Assembly: GCF_032586175.1 (NCBI RefSeq)
Contig: NZ_JAWHTE010000005.1
Span: 124,001-188,000, forward strand
Source: Ovoidimarina sediminis
GTDB taxonomy: Bacteria; Pseudomonadota; Alphaproteobacteria; Rhodobacterales; Rhodobacteraceae
Direction: 5' to 3'
Length of the DNA: 64,000 bases
The notes under the pieces were generated by a model, which worked only from the letters and a program-made list of their open reading frames with translations, ran no database searches and was not told the origin of the DNA. Shown one piece after another: positions 52,647 to 61,523 of the stretch. The position numbers and the translations under genes were made by a program. How positions within the stretch are numbered: the stretch's first letter is position 1; the number at the start of each line of letters is the position of its first letter.

Positions 52647-53503
52647 GGACGGGCCGGGGCGAGGATTGCTTCGGCCCGCTCTGCCTCCGCCCTGAGCGTG
52701 GCCCAGTCGGGCACGTCTGTATCCCACTCGATCAGCGTCGGGCGCGGACCGCCAAGCGCAATGGTCTCGCGGTAGAGCGCCCAGACCGGATCCACCACCT
52801 CGCGCCCGTGACTGTCGATCAGAAGGGGCGCGCCGTGGCCGTCTTCATCCTCGTCATGGCCGCCCAGGTGGATCTCTCCCACCGCGTCGAGCGGGAAAGC
52901 GCGGATATAGCTTTGAGCATCTGTCTTCTGGTTGGTGGCCGAGACGAAGACGTTGTTCACGTCGAGCAGCAGTCCGCATCCGGTGCGGCGGGTGAGCTCG
53001 GTCAGAAATTCGATCTCGCCCATCTCGCTTTCGTCGAACGCGAGATAGGTCGAGGGGTTTTCCAGAAGCATCCGCCGCCCCAGGCGCCCCTGCACTTCGT
53101 CGATATGCGCGGCGACGCGGGCCAGAGTGGCCTCGGTATAAGGCAGGGGCAGAAGATCGTTCAGAAAGCCCCGGTCATGTGTCGACCAGGCGAGGTGTTC
53201 TGAAAAGCTCGACGGTTCGAGCCAGCCGACCAGTCGGGCAAGCCGATCGAGGTGATCGCGGTCAAGCGGGCCTTCCCCGCCGATGGACAGACCAACCCCG
53301 TGGACGGAGATCGGGAAGCGTTCGGCCAGGGCGCGAAGCTGTGCCAAGGGGCGGCCGCCATCGCCCATGTAATTCTCGGCATGGATTTCGAGCCAGGTGA
53401 CGGGCCCGGGATGGTCGAGCACGTCCTGAAAATGCTGCGGCTTGTAGCCGACACCGGTGCCGTTCGGCAGAGGTTCGTGGTATTTCGGGCTGGCGTCGAG
53501 CAT
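52643..53503 (-). CDS. bufB: MNIO/DUF692 multinuclear iron oxidase
   Basis: 286 residues, TIM-barrel fold. Family marks: GVGYKPQHFQDVL, LEIHAENYMGDGG, VHGVGLSIGG, EHLAWS, LLENPSTYLAF, LLLDVNNVFVSA, GEIHLGGHDEDEDG, with the His/Glu/Asp residues that bind iron. Installs oxidative modifications (thiooxazoles in bufferins) on Cys of the DUF2282 precursor. ATG 53503 follows the precursor gene by 76 bases containing a stable hairpin. Confidence 0.92.
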   Translation of the reverse strand: MLDASPKYHEPLPNGTGVGYKPQHFQDVLDHPGPVTWLEIHAENYMGDGGRPLAQLRALAERFPISVHGVGLSIGGEGPLDRDHLDRLARLVGWLEPSSFSEHLAWSTHDRGFLNDLLPLPYTEATLARVAAHIDEVQGRLGRRMLLENPSTYLAFDESEMGEIEFLTELTRRTGCGLLLDVNNVFVSATNQKTDAQSYIRAFPLDAVGEIHLGGHDEDEDGHGAPLLIDSHGREVVDPVWALYRETIALGGPRPTLIEWDTDVPDWATLRAEAERAEAILAPARP

Positions 53504-53534
53504 CGGGTAAGGTCTTTGCGGGTTCTGGCAAGGA

Positions 53535-53559
53535 TGCCCCGGCGCGGACGGCCGGGGCA
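53535..53559 (-). promoter_or_regulatory. Intraoperonic hairpin between precursor and DUF692 gene
   Basis: TGCCCCGGC (53535-53543) pairs with GCCGGGGCA (53551-53559) around a 7-base loop; no T-run follows. It could protect the precursor mRNA 3' end or attenuate readthrough, giving more precursor than enzyme. Confidence 0.6.
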
Positions 53560-53579
53560 ACGCATGCGGGCGTTTTGGC

Positions 53580-53885
53580 TTAAGCCGGCAGATCGCGCTC
53601 AAGCGGTTCAAGCGCCCCCTGACGCTCGGTGCCGTCGGCCATGGCCGGAAGCTCGATCTCGGCGCAGGTGCCGGCTTCGACGAGCGTCCAGGCGTTGCCC
53701 TGGTAATCGACGGTCGAGGTGCCCGCACAAGTGGTGCCGGGGCCAGCGGCACAATCGTTCTTGCCCGCGAGCGAAACACCATAGCACTTTTCCTTTGCCT
53801 GGGCGTTGGCGGGGGTGGACATCTGGGCCGCGAGGGCGGCGGCGACGGCGCCGGCGACGGCGAGGGTCTTGGTGGTGTTCGACAT
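53580..53885 (-). CDS. bufA: DUF2282 bufferin-type precursor peptide
   Basis: 101 residues with an N-terminal signal (TLAVAGAVAAALAAQMSTPANA) and the core EKCYGVSLAGKNDCAAGPGT plus TCAGTSTVDYQGNAWTLVEAGTC. Four Cys at 34, 45, 53 and 74. Bufferins are exported, copper-chelating RiPPs. GGAGAG lies 7 bases before the ATG. Leads the operon bufABC-doxX; a metal-responsive promoter is expected upstream but was not identified. Confidence 0.92.
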   Translation of the reverse strand: MSNTTKTLAVAGAVAAALAAQMSTPANAQAKEKCYGVSLAGKNDCAAGPGTTCAGTSTVDYQGNAWTLVEAGTCAEIELPAMADGTERQGALEPLERDLPA

Positions 53886-54147
53886 GGGAGGGCTCTCCTG
53901 TGTTATTTGGGTTCTTTACTACAGTCACCGCACGGGCGGCTGGTGCAAGACCTAGGGAAGATGACGGTCGTTTTTCCAATCACACGAACGTCATTAACAG
54001 CGACGTGTGACGCCGTAACATAACACCCACGTGAGTTGACAGCGCGATTCGGGTGCGATGCGGCACTTGTGTGCATGCATCGAAACCCTCGGTTAAGGGG
54101 CGTCGTTTATGTCCCGGGGCAGTAAGACCCAGCAAAGAGGCAGCCCA
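53886..54147. other. Divergent promoter region, bufferin operon / molybdopterin-fold gene
   Basis: About 260 bases, AT-richer than average. It should contain both divergent promoters; no clear -35/-10 or named operator could be assigned. Confidence 0.45.
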
Positions 54148-54666
54148 ATGAAATCTGATATCTTTCGCCATCTGGCGGCTGGTCTGGCAGCCGGGTTTGT
54201 GGCGTCTGCCGCGCTGGCGGGACAGCCGGTGCCGGTGATGTTACAAGCCATCGAGCATCAGCCCGCACAACTGGAGGTGATCGATGGAACGGGCGCGCGC
54301 CTGTCCTTCGCCCCCTCAGACCTTGAAACCTTGCCAACCTATCAGATGGTTACAAAAACCTCTTGGCGCGAGGCGCCGGCGCAGTTCGAAGGTGTTCTTC
54401 TGTCAGACCTTTTGCGTGAGACCGGGCTTTACGATGTTCCCGCGATCCAGGTGACGGCGGAAAACGACTATACGACGATCATTCCCCGGGCCGCGTGGCA
54501 GGAAATCCCGATTCTCGTGGCAACCCGGGTGGATGGCGAGGCGCACACACGGCGCGCGCGCGGGCCGATCCAGTTCGTGATCGACATGGAAATCTACGAG
54601 ACATCCGAGTTCGCAAGGGAAGAATACATGGTTTGGATGGCCAGCCGTCTTGAGGCGGCAAACTGA
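54148..54666 (+). CDS. Exported small molybdopterin-binding-fold protein
   Basis: 172 residues: signal peptide (FRHLAAGLAAGFVASAALA), then a truncated sulfite-oxidase-like fold (FEGVLLSDLLRETGL, VTAENDYTTIIPRAAW, RRARGPIQFVIDM). The cofactor-binding Cys and Arg set is not evident, so it may be a ligand sensor rather than an enzyme. AAAGAGG precedes the ATG. The next gene starts 2 bases after its stop. Confidence 0.72.
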   Translation: MKSDIFRHLAAGLAAGFVASAALAGQPVPVMLQAIEHQPAQLEVIDGTGARLSFAPSDLETLPTYQMVTKTSWREAPAQFEGVLLSDLLRETGLYDVPAIQVTAENDYTTIIPRAAWQEIPILVATRVDGEAHTRRARGPIQFVIDMEIYETSEFAREEYMVWMASRLEAAN

Positions 54667-54667
54667 C

Positions 54668-56665
54668 GTGACCGGCCAGCTTAAGGCCCTGCTGGATCGC
54701 GCGCTTGATGTCATGTCTACGCGCATAGGCGTGGCCGTTTCGCTGGCCCCCCTGATCGTCCTGTGCCTCTGGGCCGGGATCTATATCCAGCAGGGGCTGG
54801 AGGATCTGGAAGAAAAGAAGCGGCTGTTCGCAGACCGGCAGTTTCGCAACGGCTTTGCCGCGATGAGCGATGTGCAGCGGCTGAACCTCGTGGCGATGGA
54901 GGCCGCGCAGGCCGGGCAGATGACGGCCGAGCTTCAGCAGGCGTTTCGTAACGCGACCGATTTTCTTTATGTGCGCGTCGGCACGCTCGAGCGGTCGGGG
55001 GGCGGGGTCGATCGCCTGCCCGAAGGCCAGCAGGCGATCGCCGATCTGTCGCGGGTGCTGGGCATCGCGGAGCGGGCGCTGGAGGCCGGCGTGGACGATC
55101 CCCAGCGGCTGACCAACGAGCTTCTGGATGCGTCCGACGCTTCGCGGCGGAGCCTTGCGACCTTCGTCGACTATATGCGCGGGCTGCAGGACGGGGTGCT
55201 CGACGCCCAGTCGGGCGTGATCCGCGACCAGCTTCGCGTGATGTGGGTCAGCCTGATCCTGCTGACCCTTGTGGGCATCATCACCATCCTGCTTCTGCGG
55301 CGCGAGGTTCTGGCCCGGCGGGGGCGCGGCGACGCGGAACGCAGGGTGGAATACCTGGCGTTCTTCGACCCGCTGACCGGGTTGCCCAACAGGGTGCAGT
55401 TTCACGACCGGCTAACCGCCCTGATCGAGACCGGGCGGCCGGTGGCGGTGATGATCCTCGACCTCGACGGGTTCAAGTCGATCAACGACACATCGGGCCA
55501 CGCGGCGGGCGACGCGGTGCTGAGGGCCGCCGCCCATGCGATCGACGAGGCCGTGGGCCGGCAGAACGGCTTCGCGGCCCGGCTGGCCGGCGACGAGTTT
55601 GCCGCGGTCGTGGCAACGGATGACATTGAACGGTTGAACGTGCTTTGCGGACGCATTCTTACCAAGGTTGCCGAGCCCGTCTGCCACGAGGGTGAGGCCC
55701 TGAGCGCGGGGATCAGCATCGGGCTTGCCACGTCGACGCAGGTGAGTTCGAAGATGGACGTGAGCGTCGAGACGATGCTGCGCGCGACAGACCTCGCCCT
55801 TTACGCGGCCAAGGCGGCGGGACGAAACCGGGTGGCCGTATATGACGAGGAGCTCGAGCGCCAGTACCAGGCCCGGCGCGCGCTGATCGAAAGCCTGCCC
55901 GAAGCGTTGCGGCGCGGCGAACTTTCCGTTTACCTGCAACCGAAGGTCCGCCTGCCCTCGCGCGAGATCTACGGCTTCGAGGCCCTGGTGCGCTGGGACC
56001 GGGACGGCCGCACGGTGATGCCCGACGAGTTCATCATGATCGCCGAGGAAAGCGGCATGGTCACGGAGGTGGATACCTTCGTGCTGGTCGAGGCCGCCTC
56101 GGCGATTGCCGCGTGGAACGCGCGCCACGGCACCTCGTTTCACCTGAGCGTGAACCTTTCGGCGCTGAATTTTACCTCGCAGGGCATGGTCGAGACGGTG
56201 CGCACGGCAATCACGAAGTCGAAGATCGACCCCGCGCTGATGACGCTCGAGATCACCGAGACGCTGGAGTTGCGCGACTGGCCGACGGCGCAGAGCACGA
56301 TCCGCCGGCTGCGGGCGATGGGATGCCGAATCGCGATCGACGATTTCGGGACAGGCTATTCCTCGCTGGCGTACCTGCGGCTCGTGGGCGCGGATGAACT
56401 GAAGGTGGACCGGTCGCTGATCAGCGAGGTCGCCGTGTCCGACGAGGCGCGTTTCATCGTGGATGCGGTGCTTGATGTGGGCCGGAACATCGGCATGGAA
56501 GTGCTGGTGGAAGGTGTGGAGACCGAGGAACAGGCCGGTGTGCTTGAGGATATGGGGGTGCGCCTCGCGCAGGGTTTCCTCTTTGGGACGCCGCTGCCGG
56601 CAGAGGCGGCCCTCGCCGATGCGATGCGGGCCAGGGCTGATGCGCCGGGCGGTCTCGCGGGCTGA
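54668..56665 (+). CDS. GGDEF-EAL cyclic di-GMP protein with periplasmic sensor region
   Basis: 665 residues from GTG 54668. Two TM helices (about 20-38 and 192-212) bracket a periplasmic helical sensor; then GGDEF and EAL. The GGDEF signature is AGDEF; the EAL motif is EALVRW with DDFGTGYSS and the metal-binding ETLELRDW/NLSALNF residues, so phosphodiesterase activity is likely and cyclase activity uncertain. The upstream molybdopterin-fold protein probably signals to its periplasmic part. Confidence 0.9.
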   Translation: MTGQLKALLDRALDVMSTRIGVAVSLAPLIVLCLWAGIYIQQGLEDLEEKKRLFADRQFRNGFAAMSDVQRLNLVAMEAAQAGQMTAELQQAFRNATDFLYVRVGTLERSGGGVDRLPEGQQAIADLSRVLGIAERALEAGVDDPQRLTNELLDASDASRRSLATFVDYMRGLQDGVLDAQSGVIRDQLRVMWVSLILLTLVGIITILLLRREVLARRGRGDAERRVEYLAFFDPLTGLPNRVQFHDRLTALIETGRPVAVMILDLDGFKSINDTSGHAAGDAVLRAAAHAIDEAVGRQNGFAARLAGDEFAAVVATDDIERLNVLCGRILTKVAEPVCHEGEALSAGISIGLATSTQVSSKMDVSVETMLRATDLALYAAKAAGRNRVAVYDEELERQYQARRALIESLPEALRRGELSVYLQPKVRLPSREIYGFEALVRWDRDGRTVMPDEFIMIAEESGMVTEVDTFVLVEAASAIAAWNARHGTSFHLSVNLSALNFTSQGMVETVRTAITKSKIDPALMTLEITETLELRDWPTAQSTIRRLRAMGCRIAIDDFGTGYSSLAYLRLVGADELKVDRSLISEVAVSDEARFIVDAVLDVGRNIGMEVLVEGVETEEQAGVLEDMGVRLAQGFLFGTPLPAEAALADAMRARADAPGGLAG

Positions 56666-57394
56666 GCCGACCGGCCCGGGGCCGCGTCGTGGCGGGAGTT
56701 CGTGTGCATGAGGCGGCACGATGGATGGACCGGACCACCGCGCCGTCGCGGGCCAACGCGGCATAGCCGGGGCCGGAACACTGCGATCGGGCCGAGGGCC
56801 AGGGCGAAAGGATTTGGCTCTGCCTCTGCAGGTGGACCGGTGATCTGAAGCGACCTTTCCTGTGGCGTTGGCGGGAACTCCTGCAGGCGCGGCCGCTTGC
56901 GGCGGCGCGAAAAGAATCCCGCGGGCTCCACCTCGTGCGGCGACGCGGAAGGGCGCCCGCGGGCTCCGCCCCGTGCGGCGGCGCGGAAGGGCGCCTGCGG
57001 GCTCCGCCTCGTGCGGCGGCGCGGAAGGTCGCCCGCGCGCCTGGCTTGTTCCCTTTCGGTTGCTGCGACAGTGCAGTCTGCGCGCGGGTATCTGCGGATG
57101 CGGCGGGCTGCGGCTTCGCCCGCAGGTGGGGGTGGCCGGCCCGGAGGTGGGCCGTCCGCGAGCGCGACTCCGGGACTTCGGGGCAGGGCCATGGGTGACC
57201 CCGGCCGGTGGAATGCCCTTGGCAAAGGGTTGAGTCCGCAGACATTCGCGCCGCGAGCGCGGCCGTGCGAGGCAGCGTCGCAGGTTTAGGTGCCGCAGAG
57301 GCAGGGCAGCCGATGCCGCGCTATCCGGGCAGAAAGCTTTCCCGCCCAGCGGTGCAGATTGCCCCGCGAGCGGCGTGCTGCGGATGGCGGGCCG
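56666..57394. other. 729-base region without genes, with a tandem repeat
   Basis: Long open frames on both strands here are products of very high GC and low-complexity repeats; none shows conserved character. The main feature is the 38-bp repeat at 56898. No terminator, promoter or known RNA recognised with confidence. Confidence 0.6.
56898..57045. repeat. 38-bp tandem repeat, almost four copies
   Basis: Units start at 56898, 56936, 56974 and 57012, each beginning TGCGGCGGCGCG or a close form and containing GCGGGCTCC. Units 2 and 3 differ at few bases; unit 1 and the partial unit 4 are more diverged. No spacer DNA between units, so not a CRISPR array. Confidence 0.85.
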
Positions 57395-59347
57395 TCAGGC
57401 GCCCCGAAGATCGGGCGGCGTGGCCTCGTCGGTGAGATCGGCGACGATCTGATCGAGATCAACTGTCGCCGTCTGTTTCTCGCCCAGGCGGCGGACGGTG
57501 ACGGTGCGGTTCTCGACCTCGCGTTGGCCGATGGCGAGGATCACCGGCACCTTGCCGACCGAATGCTCGCGCACCTTGTAGTTGATCTTCTCGTTCCGCG
57601 TGTCGGCTTCCGCCCGTATGCCCGCGGCGCGGAGGGCCCCCAAGACCTCACCGACATAAGCATCGGCATCGGAGACGATCGAGGCCACGACGACCTGCCG
57701 GGGCGCGAGCCAGAACGGCAGCTTGCCGGCATAGTTTTCGATCATGATGCCGATGAAGCGTTCGAAGGAGCCGAGGATCGCGCGGTGGAGCATCACCGGG
57801 CGGTGCTTTTCGCCATCGGCGCCGATATAGGTCGCATCCAGCCGCTCCGGCAGGTTGAAATCGGCCTGGAAGGTGCCGCATTGCCATTCCCGCCCGATCG
57901 CATCGGTCAGCTTGAAGTCGAGCTTCGGGCCGTAGAAGGCGCCTTCCCCGGGGTCGAGTTCGTAATCGTTCCGGATCGAGAGGATCGCGCGTTCAAGCGC
58001 GGATTCGGCCTTGTCCCACACCTCGTCGGAGCCCACGCGCACTTCGGGCCGGGTCGAGAACTTGATGTCGAACTTTGTGAAGCCCGCGTCACGGTAGATG
58101 CCTGAAAGAAGATCGATGAAACTGGCGCATTCCGCCTCGATCTGATCCTCGGTGCAGAAGATATGGGCATCGTCCTGGGTGAAGCCCCGCACGCGCATGA
58201 GCCCGTGCAGCGCGCCATGGGGTTCGTAGCGGTGGCAGGAGCCGAATTCGGCAAGGCGCAATGGCAGATCGCGGTAGGATTTGAGGCCCTGGTTGAACAC
58301 CTGCACGTGGCAGGGACAGTTCATGGGCTTCAGCGCATTGACGCGTTTTTCGTTCGCATGTTCCTCGTCGATTTCCGTGATGTACATGTTTTCACGGTAC
58401 TTGTCCCAATGCCCCGAGGCTTCCCAGAGCTTGCGATCGACGACCTGGGGCGTCTTGATCTCGCGATAGCCGGCGCGGGTCAGCTTGCGGCGCATGTAAT
58501 CTTCGAGTTCGCGGTAGATCGACCAGCCGTTGGGATGCCAGAAGACCATGCCGGGGGCCTCTTCCTGGAAGTGGAAGAGCTCTATCTCGCGGCCGAGGCG
58601 GCGATGGTCGCGCTTTTCGGCCTCTTCGAGAAAGGTGAGGTAATCCTTCAGTTCCTGGCGGTTCTTGAAGGCAACGCCGTAGATCCGCTGAAGCTGGGGC
58701 CGGTTCGAATCGCCGCGCCAATAGGCGCCCGCGACCTTCATCAGCTTGAAGGCATCGGCAGGGACCTGGCCGGTGTGCTGGAGATGCGGCCCGCGGCAGA
58801 GATCCTGCCAGTGGCCGTGCCAGTACATGCGGATCGGCTCTGAACCGGGGATCGCCTCGATCAGTTCGACCTTGTAGGGCTCGTTATTCGCCTTGTAGTG
58901 CGCAATGGCGCGGTCGCGTTCCCAGACCTCGGTGGTCACCGGATCGCGGCGGTTGATGATTTCCTTCATCTTCGCTTCGATCGCGCCCAGATCCTCGGGC
59001 GTGAAGGGCTCTTCCCTGTCGAAATCGTAGTACCAGCCGTTCTCGATCACCGGGCCGATGGTGACCCGGACATCCGGCCAAATCTCCTGCACCGCGCGGG
59101 CCATGATGTGGGCCGCGTCGTGGCGGATCAGCTCATAGGCCTGGGCATCGTCGGCCATGGTGTGGATGGCGATGGAGGCGTCGGCATCGATCGGCCATTG
59201 CAGATCCCAGTGCGCACCGTTCACGGTGGCCGAGATCGCCTTCTTGGCGAGCGAGGTCGAGATATCGGCAGCTACTTCGGCGGGCGTGATGCCTGCGGCC
59301 ACGCTGCGGGAATTGCCATCGGGGAATGTCAGGGAAATCTGGGCCAT
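57395..59347 (-). CDS. thrS: Threonyl-tRNA synthetase
   Basis: Charges tRNA-Thr. 650 residues with the full order: TGS (ISLTFPDGNSRSV), editing domain (HDAAHIMARAVQE with the HxxxH motif), class II catalytic core (PMNCPCHVQVF, RLAEFGSCHRYE, RVRGFTQDDAHIF, HRAILGSFERFIGIMIE) and anticodon-binding domain. ATG 59347 starts MAQISLTF; earlier in-frame codons are not conserved. Confidence 0.98.
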   Translation of the reverse strand: MAQISLTFPDGNSRSVAAGITPAEVAADISTSLAKKAISATVNGAHWDLQWPIDADASIAIHTMADDAQAYELIRHDAAHIMARAVQEIWPDVRVTIGPVIENGWYYDFDREEPFTPEDLGAIEAKMKEIINRRDPVTTEVWERDRAIAHYKANNEPYKVELIEAIPGSEPIRMYWHGHWQDLCRGPHLQHTGQVPADAFKLMKVAGAYWRGDSNRPQLQRIYGVAFKNRQELKDYLTFLEEAEKRDHRRLGREIELFHFQEEAPGMVFWHPNGWSIYRELEDYMRRKLTRAGYREIKTPQVVDRKLWEASGHWDKYRENMYITEIDEEHANEKRVNALKPMNCPCHVQVFNQGLKSYRDLPLRLAEFGSCHRYEPHGALHGLMRVRGFTQDDAHIFCTEDQIEAECASFIDLLSGIYRDAGFTKFDIKFSTRPEVRVGSDEVWDKAESALERAILSIRNDYELDPGEGAFYGPKLDFKLTDAIGREWQCGTFQADFNLPERLDATYIGADGEKHRPVMLHRAILGSFERFIGIMIENYAGKLPFWLAPRQVVVASIVSDADAYVGEVLGALRAAGIRAEADTRNEKINYKVREHSVGKVPVILAIGQREVENRTVTVRRLGEKQTATVDLDQIVADLTDEATPPDLRGA

Positions 59348-59536
59348 CGGCCTGAAGCTCCTCGTCGGTTTGGCGCCCACGGAACGCCCGGTTGCGGGTA
59401 TGTCGTCTGGCGTTCGTCTGCGCCTTTCGGCGCGCTGGGTCAACCGTGAAAGGGCGCACAGGCCCGTGTTTATGGTTTGTTCTTTCGTGCCTGTGGCGGA
59501 TGTGAGAGTGTTCCGGGAACCAAAAGGAGAGGGATC

Positions 59537-60169
59537 ATGCGATCGTTCGACGAGATTCTGGAGATTGCGGCGGAGCGGAAGGGTGGGCGCGCGGCCGTGC
59601 TTGACCGGGCCGACGGGCCGAAGACGGCCGCCGATCTGGCGGCGACCCCGGATGACAGGTGGCTGTCGCAGATGTCGAAATCGATCTTTCAGGCCGGGTT
59701 CAGCTGGACGGTGATCGAGGCGAAGTGGCCCGGCTTCGAAGAGGCCTTTGGCGGCTTCGCACCCGGGCCGCTTGCCGTGATGCCGGAGGAGCGCTTCGAC
59801 GCGCTCATGCAGGACAGGCGCATCGTGCGGAACGGCACGAAGATCCGTGCCGTGCAGGAGAACGCCGTCTTCGTGACAGAGGTGGCGCGGGAGGCCGGCA
59901 GTTTCGGACGGAAGATCGCGGACTGGCCGGGCGAGGATTATGCCGGGCTTCTCTACTGGCTGAAGCAGAACGGATCGCGGCTTGGGGGCACCTCGGCACA
60001 GTATTTCCTTCGAGTTATGGGGAAGGACAGCTACATCCTGTCGCGCGACGGGGCGCCGACGAGCCGGAAAGCGATGGGCGCGGTGCAGGAGGCGTTCAAC
60101 GACTGGGCCGCCCAGTCGGGCCAGAGCCTGACCACGATCAGCCGGGTTCTTGCGCAGTCGATCGGGTGA
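59537..60169 (+). CDS. DNA-3-methyladenine glycosylase I family protein
   Basis: 210 residues of the Tag-like helix-hairpin-helix glycosylase family that removes alkylated bases. WLSQMSKSIFQAGFSWTVIEAKWPGFEEAF is typical; the Glu in this helix corresponds to the base-pocket Glu. AAAGGAGAGGG precedes ATG 59537. Probably monocistronic. Confidence 0.82.
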   Translation: MRSFDEILEIAAERKGGRAAVLDRADGPKTAADLAATPDDRWLSQMSKSIFQAGFSWTVIEAKWPGFEEAFGGFAPGPLAVMPEERFDALMQDRRIVRNGTKIRAVQENAVFVTEVAREAGSFGRKIADWPGEDYAGLLYWLKQNGSRLGGTSAQYFLRVMGKDSYILSRDGAPTSRKAMGAVQEAFNDWAAQSGQSLTTISRVLAQSIG

Positions 60170-60237
60170 GGTCTTGAACGAGGGGGGCTTCCGCCCCCCT
60201 CGTGCTCCCCCCGAGGATATTTATGGCCACATGAAGA

Positions 60238-60639
60238 TCAGGCGCGGAGCACCTCGACCGCGATGACGAGGATCGCGATCCAGCCTGCGGTGAAGAGGAG
60301 CGGGCGGGCGGGGAAGCCCGCGGCGCCGGAGATCATGCCAACCGCATGGGCGATACGGAGCCAGAAGAAGAGGCCCGCGGCCCAGATCGTGAGCGTGGTC
60401 GAGACCCCCGCCTGATGGGCGATCAGAACGACGATGGCGAAGGGAAGCGCCTGTTCCACGAGGTTCAGATGTGCCCGGTGCGCCCTGTGAACCCAGGCCG
60501 GGTAGGCGGTGAGATCGTGCGGCCGTAGGAACGCATCCTGGCCCTCGACCGCGTGACGGTTGACGCCCACGATGTAAGGGATCCACAACGAGGCCGCGAG
60601 GATCGCCGTGAGGGTGAGCCAGGTGAGTTCGGGGGTCAT
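60238..60639 (-). CDS. MAPEG family membrane protein
   Basis: 133 residues, four predicted helices: LTAILAASLWIPYIVGVNR, HRAHRAHLNLVEQALPFAIVVLIAH, LFFWLRIAHAVGM, LLFTAGWIAILVIAVEVL. The N...E-x-L-P motif suits MAPEG, membrane proteins linked to glutathione and eicosanoid metabolism in eukaryotes; bacterial role unclear. Its start overlaps the ArsR-SRPBCC gene by four bases (ATGA). Confidence 0.83.
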   Translation of the reverse strand: MTPELTWLTLTAILAASLWIPYIVGVNRHAVEGQDAFLRPHDLTAYPAWVHRAHRAHLNLVEQALPFAIVVLIAHQAGVSTTLTIWAAGLFFWLRIAHAVGMISGAAGFPARPLLFTAGWIAILVIAVEVLRA

Positions 60640-61400
60640 GCGCCGGCCCCCGCCATGGAGTTGAAACGGTGCGCCGCCCCCGATTCGAGATAGGTCTTGA
60701 GCCCCGCGGCCCAGCGGGCCCATCCGTCATGCACACCCTCGCCCGGGACGACAGGGACGGAGAGATCGTAATGTTCGACGGTGAGCGCACAGTGATCGCC
60801 TTCGGACGCGAGGAGGAAGATCGTTCTGGAGGGCGCGCCGCCGCCTTCCCAGTTCGGTTCGAAGGTGGAGACGATGCGGGATTTCGGATCGGTCTCGAGC
60901 GTGCGGGCGCGCATCATCGTGCCGCCGTCAGGGGTTTCGTAGATGTAGGTGTCGTCTTCCTTCCGGACGCCGCCGGCGAGGAAATGCCAGGTGCCCATCT
61001 GCGCCGGGTCGGTCAGCGCCTCCCACAAGGCATCCTGGGTGCAGCGAATAAAGGTCTTCATGACGAAATCAGGCTTGTCGGTCATGGAGGAGGGTCCTTC
61101 GAGTTGGGTTTTGAGATCGATCACGGCCCGGGCGGCGGGCTTGGCGAGCAGGGGTTCGATCCAGCGATCGATAACCTCCTGCAGGGGAACGGCGTTGAGG
61201 TAGTGATATTTGAACCGTCCCGATTTGCGCGTGACCACGAGGGAGGCGTCTTCGAGGACCCTGAGGTGTTTCATGACGCCGAACCGGGTCATGTCGAGCT
61301 GTGTTTCAAGCTCGGACAGCGACTGGCCGTCGCGGTCACGCAGGCTGTCGAGCAGGGCGCGCCGGGCGGGGTCATTCAGGGCTTTGAAGATCGCATCCAT
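60636..61400 (-). CDS. ArsR-type HTH fused to SRPBCC/AHSA1 domain
   Basis: 254 residues. N-terminal winged helix (DAIFKALNDPARRALLDSLRD, LSELETQLDMTRFGVMKHLRVLEDASLV) about 1-95, then an Activator-of-Hsp90-like SRPBCC ligand-binding domain (110-245: FIRCTQDALWEALTDPAQM, VVSTFEPNW-like IVSTFEPNW, GWARWAAGLKTYLE). Elsewhere these domains are separate adjacent genes; here one protein could bind a hydrophobic ligand and DNA. Coupled to the MAPEG gene, which it may regulate. Confidence 0.85.
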   Translation of the reverse strand: MDAIFKALNDPARRALLDSLRDRDGQSLSELETQLDMTRFGVMKHLRVLEDASLVVTRKSGRFKYHYLNAVPLQEVIDRWIEPLLAKPAARAVIDLKTQLEGPSSMTDKPDFVMKTFIRCTQDALWEALTDPAQMGTWHFLAGGVRKEDDTYIYETPDGGTMMRARTLETDPKSRIVSTFEPNWEGGGAPSRTIFLLASEGDHCALTVEHYDLSVPVVPGEGVHDGWARWAAGLKTYLESGAAHRFNSMAGAGA

Positions 61401-61523
61401 GGATTCGCTTATAAGTGACTAAATACTCACGTGACAAGATGGTAACGTAATTGTCTGTTTGGAGAGGTGCGTCTGGACGCCGGGCGGTATCGCTGCCAAG
61501 GCTTGCATAAAACGGAGGTGGCA

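Noticed and set aside
56898..57045. CRISPR array
   Set aside because: The 38-base units are directly abutting with no unique spacers, and no cas genes are near.
56666..57394. Arg/Ala/Pro-rich reading frames in all six frames
   Set aside because: They arise from the GC-rich tandem repeat and have no conserved composition or start signals.
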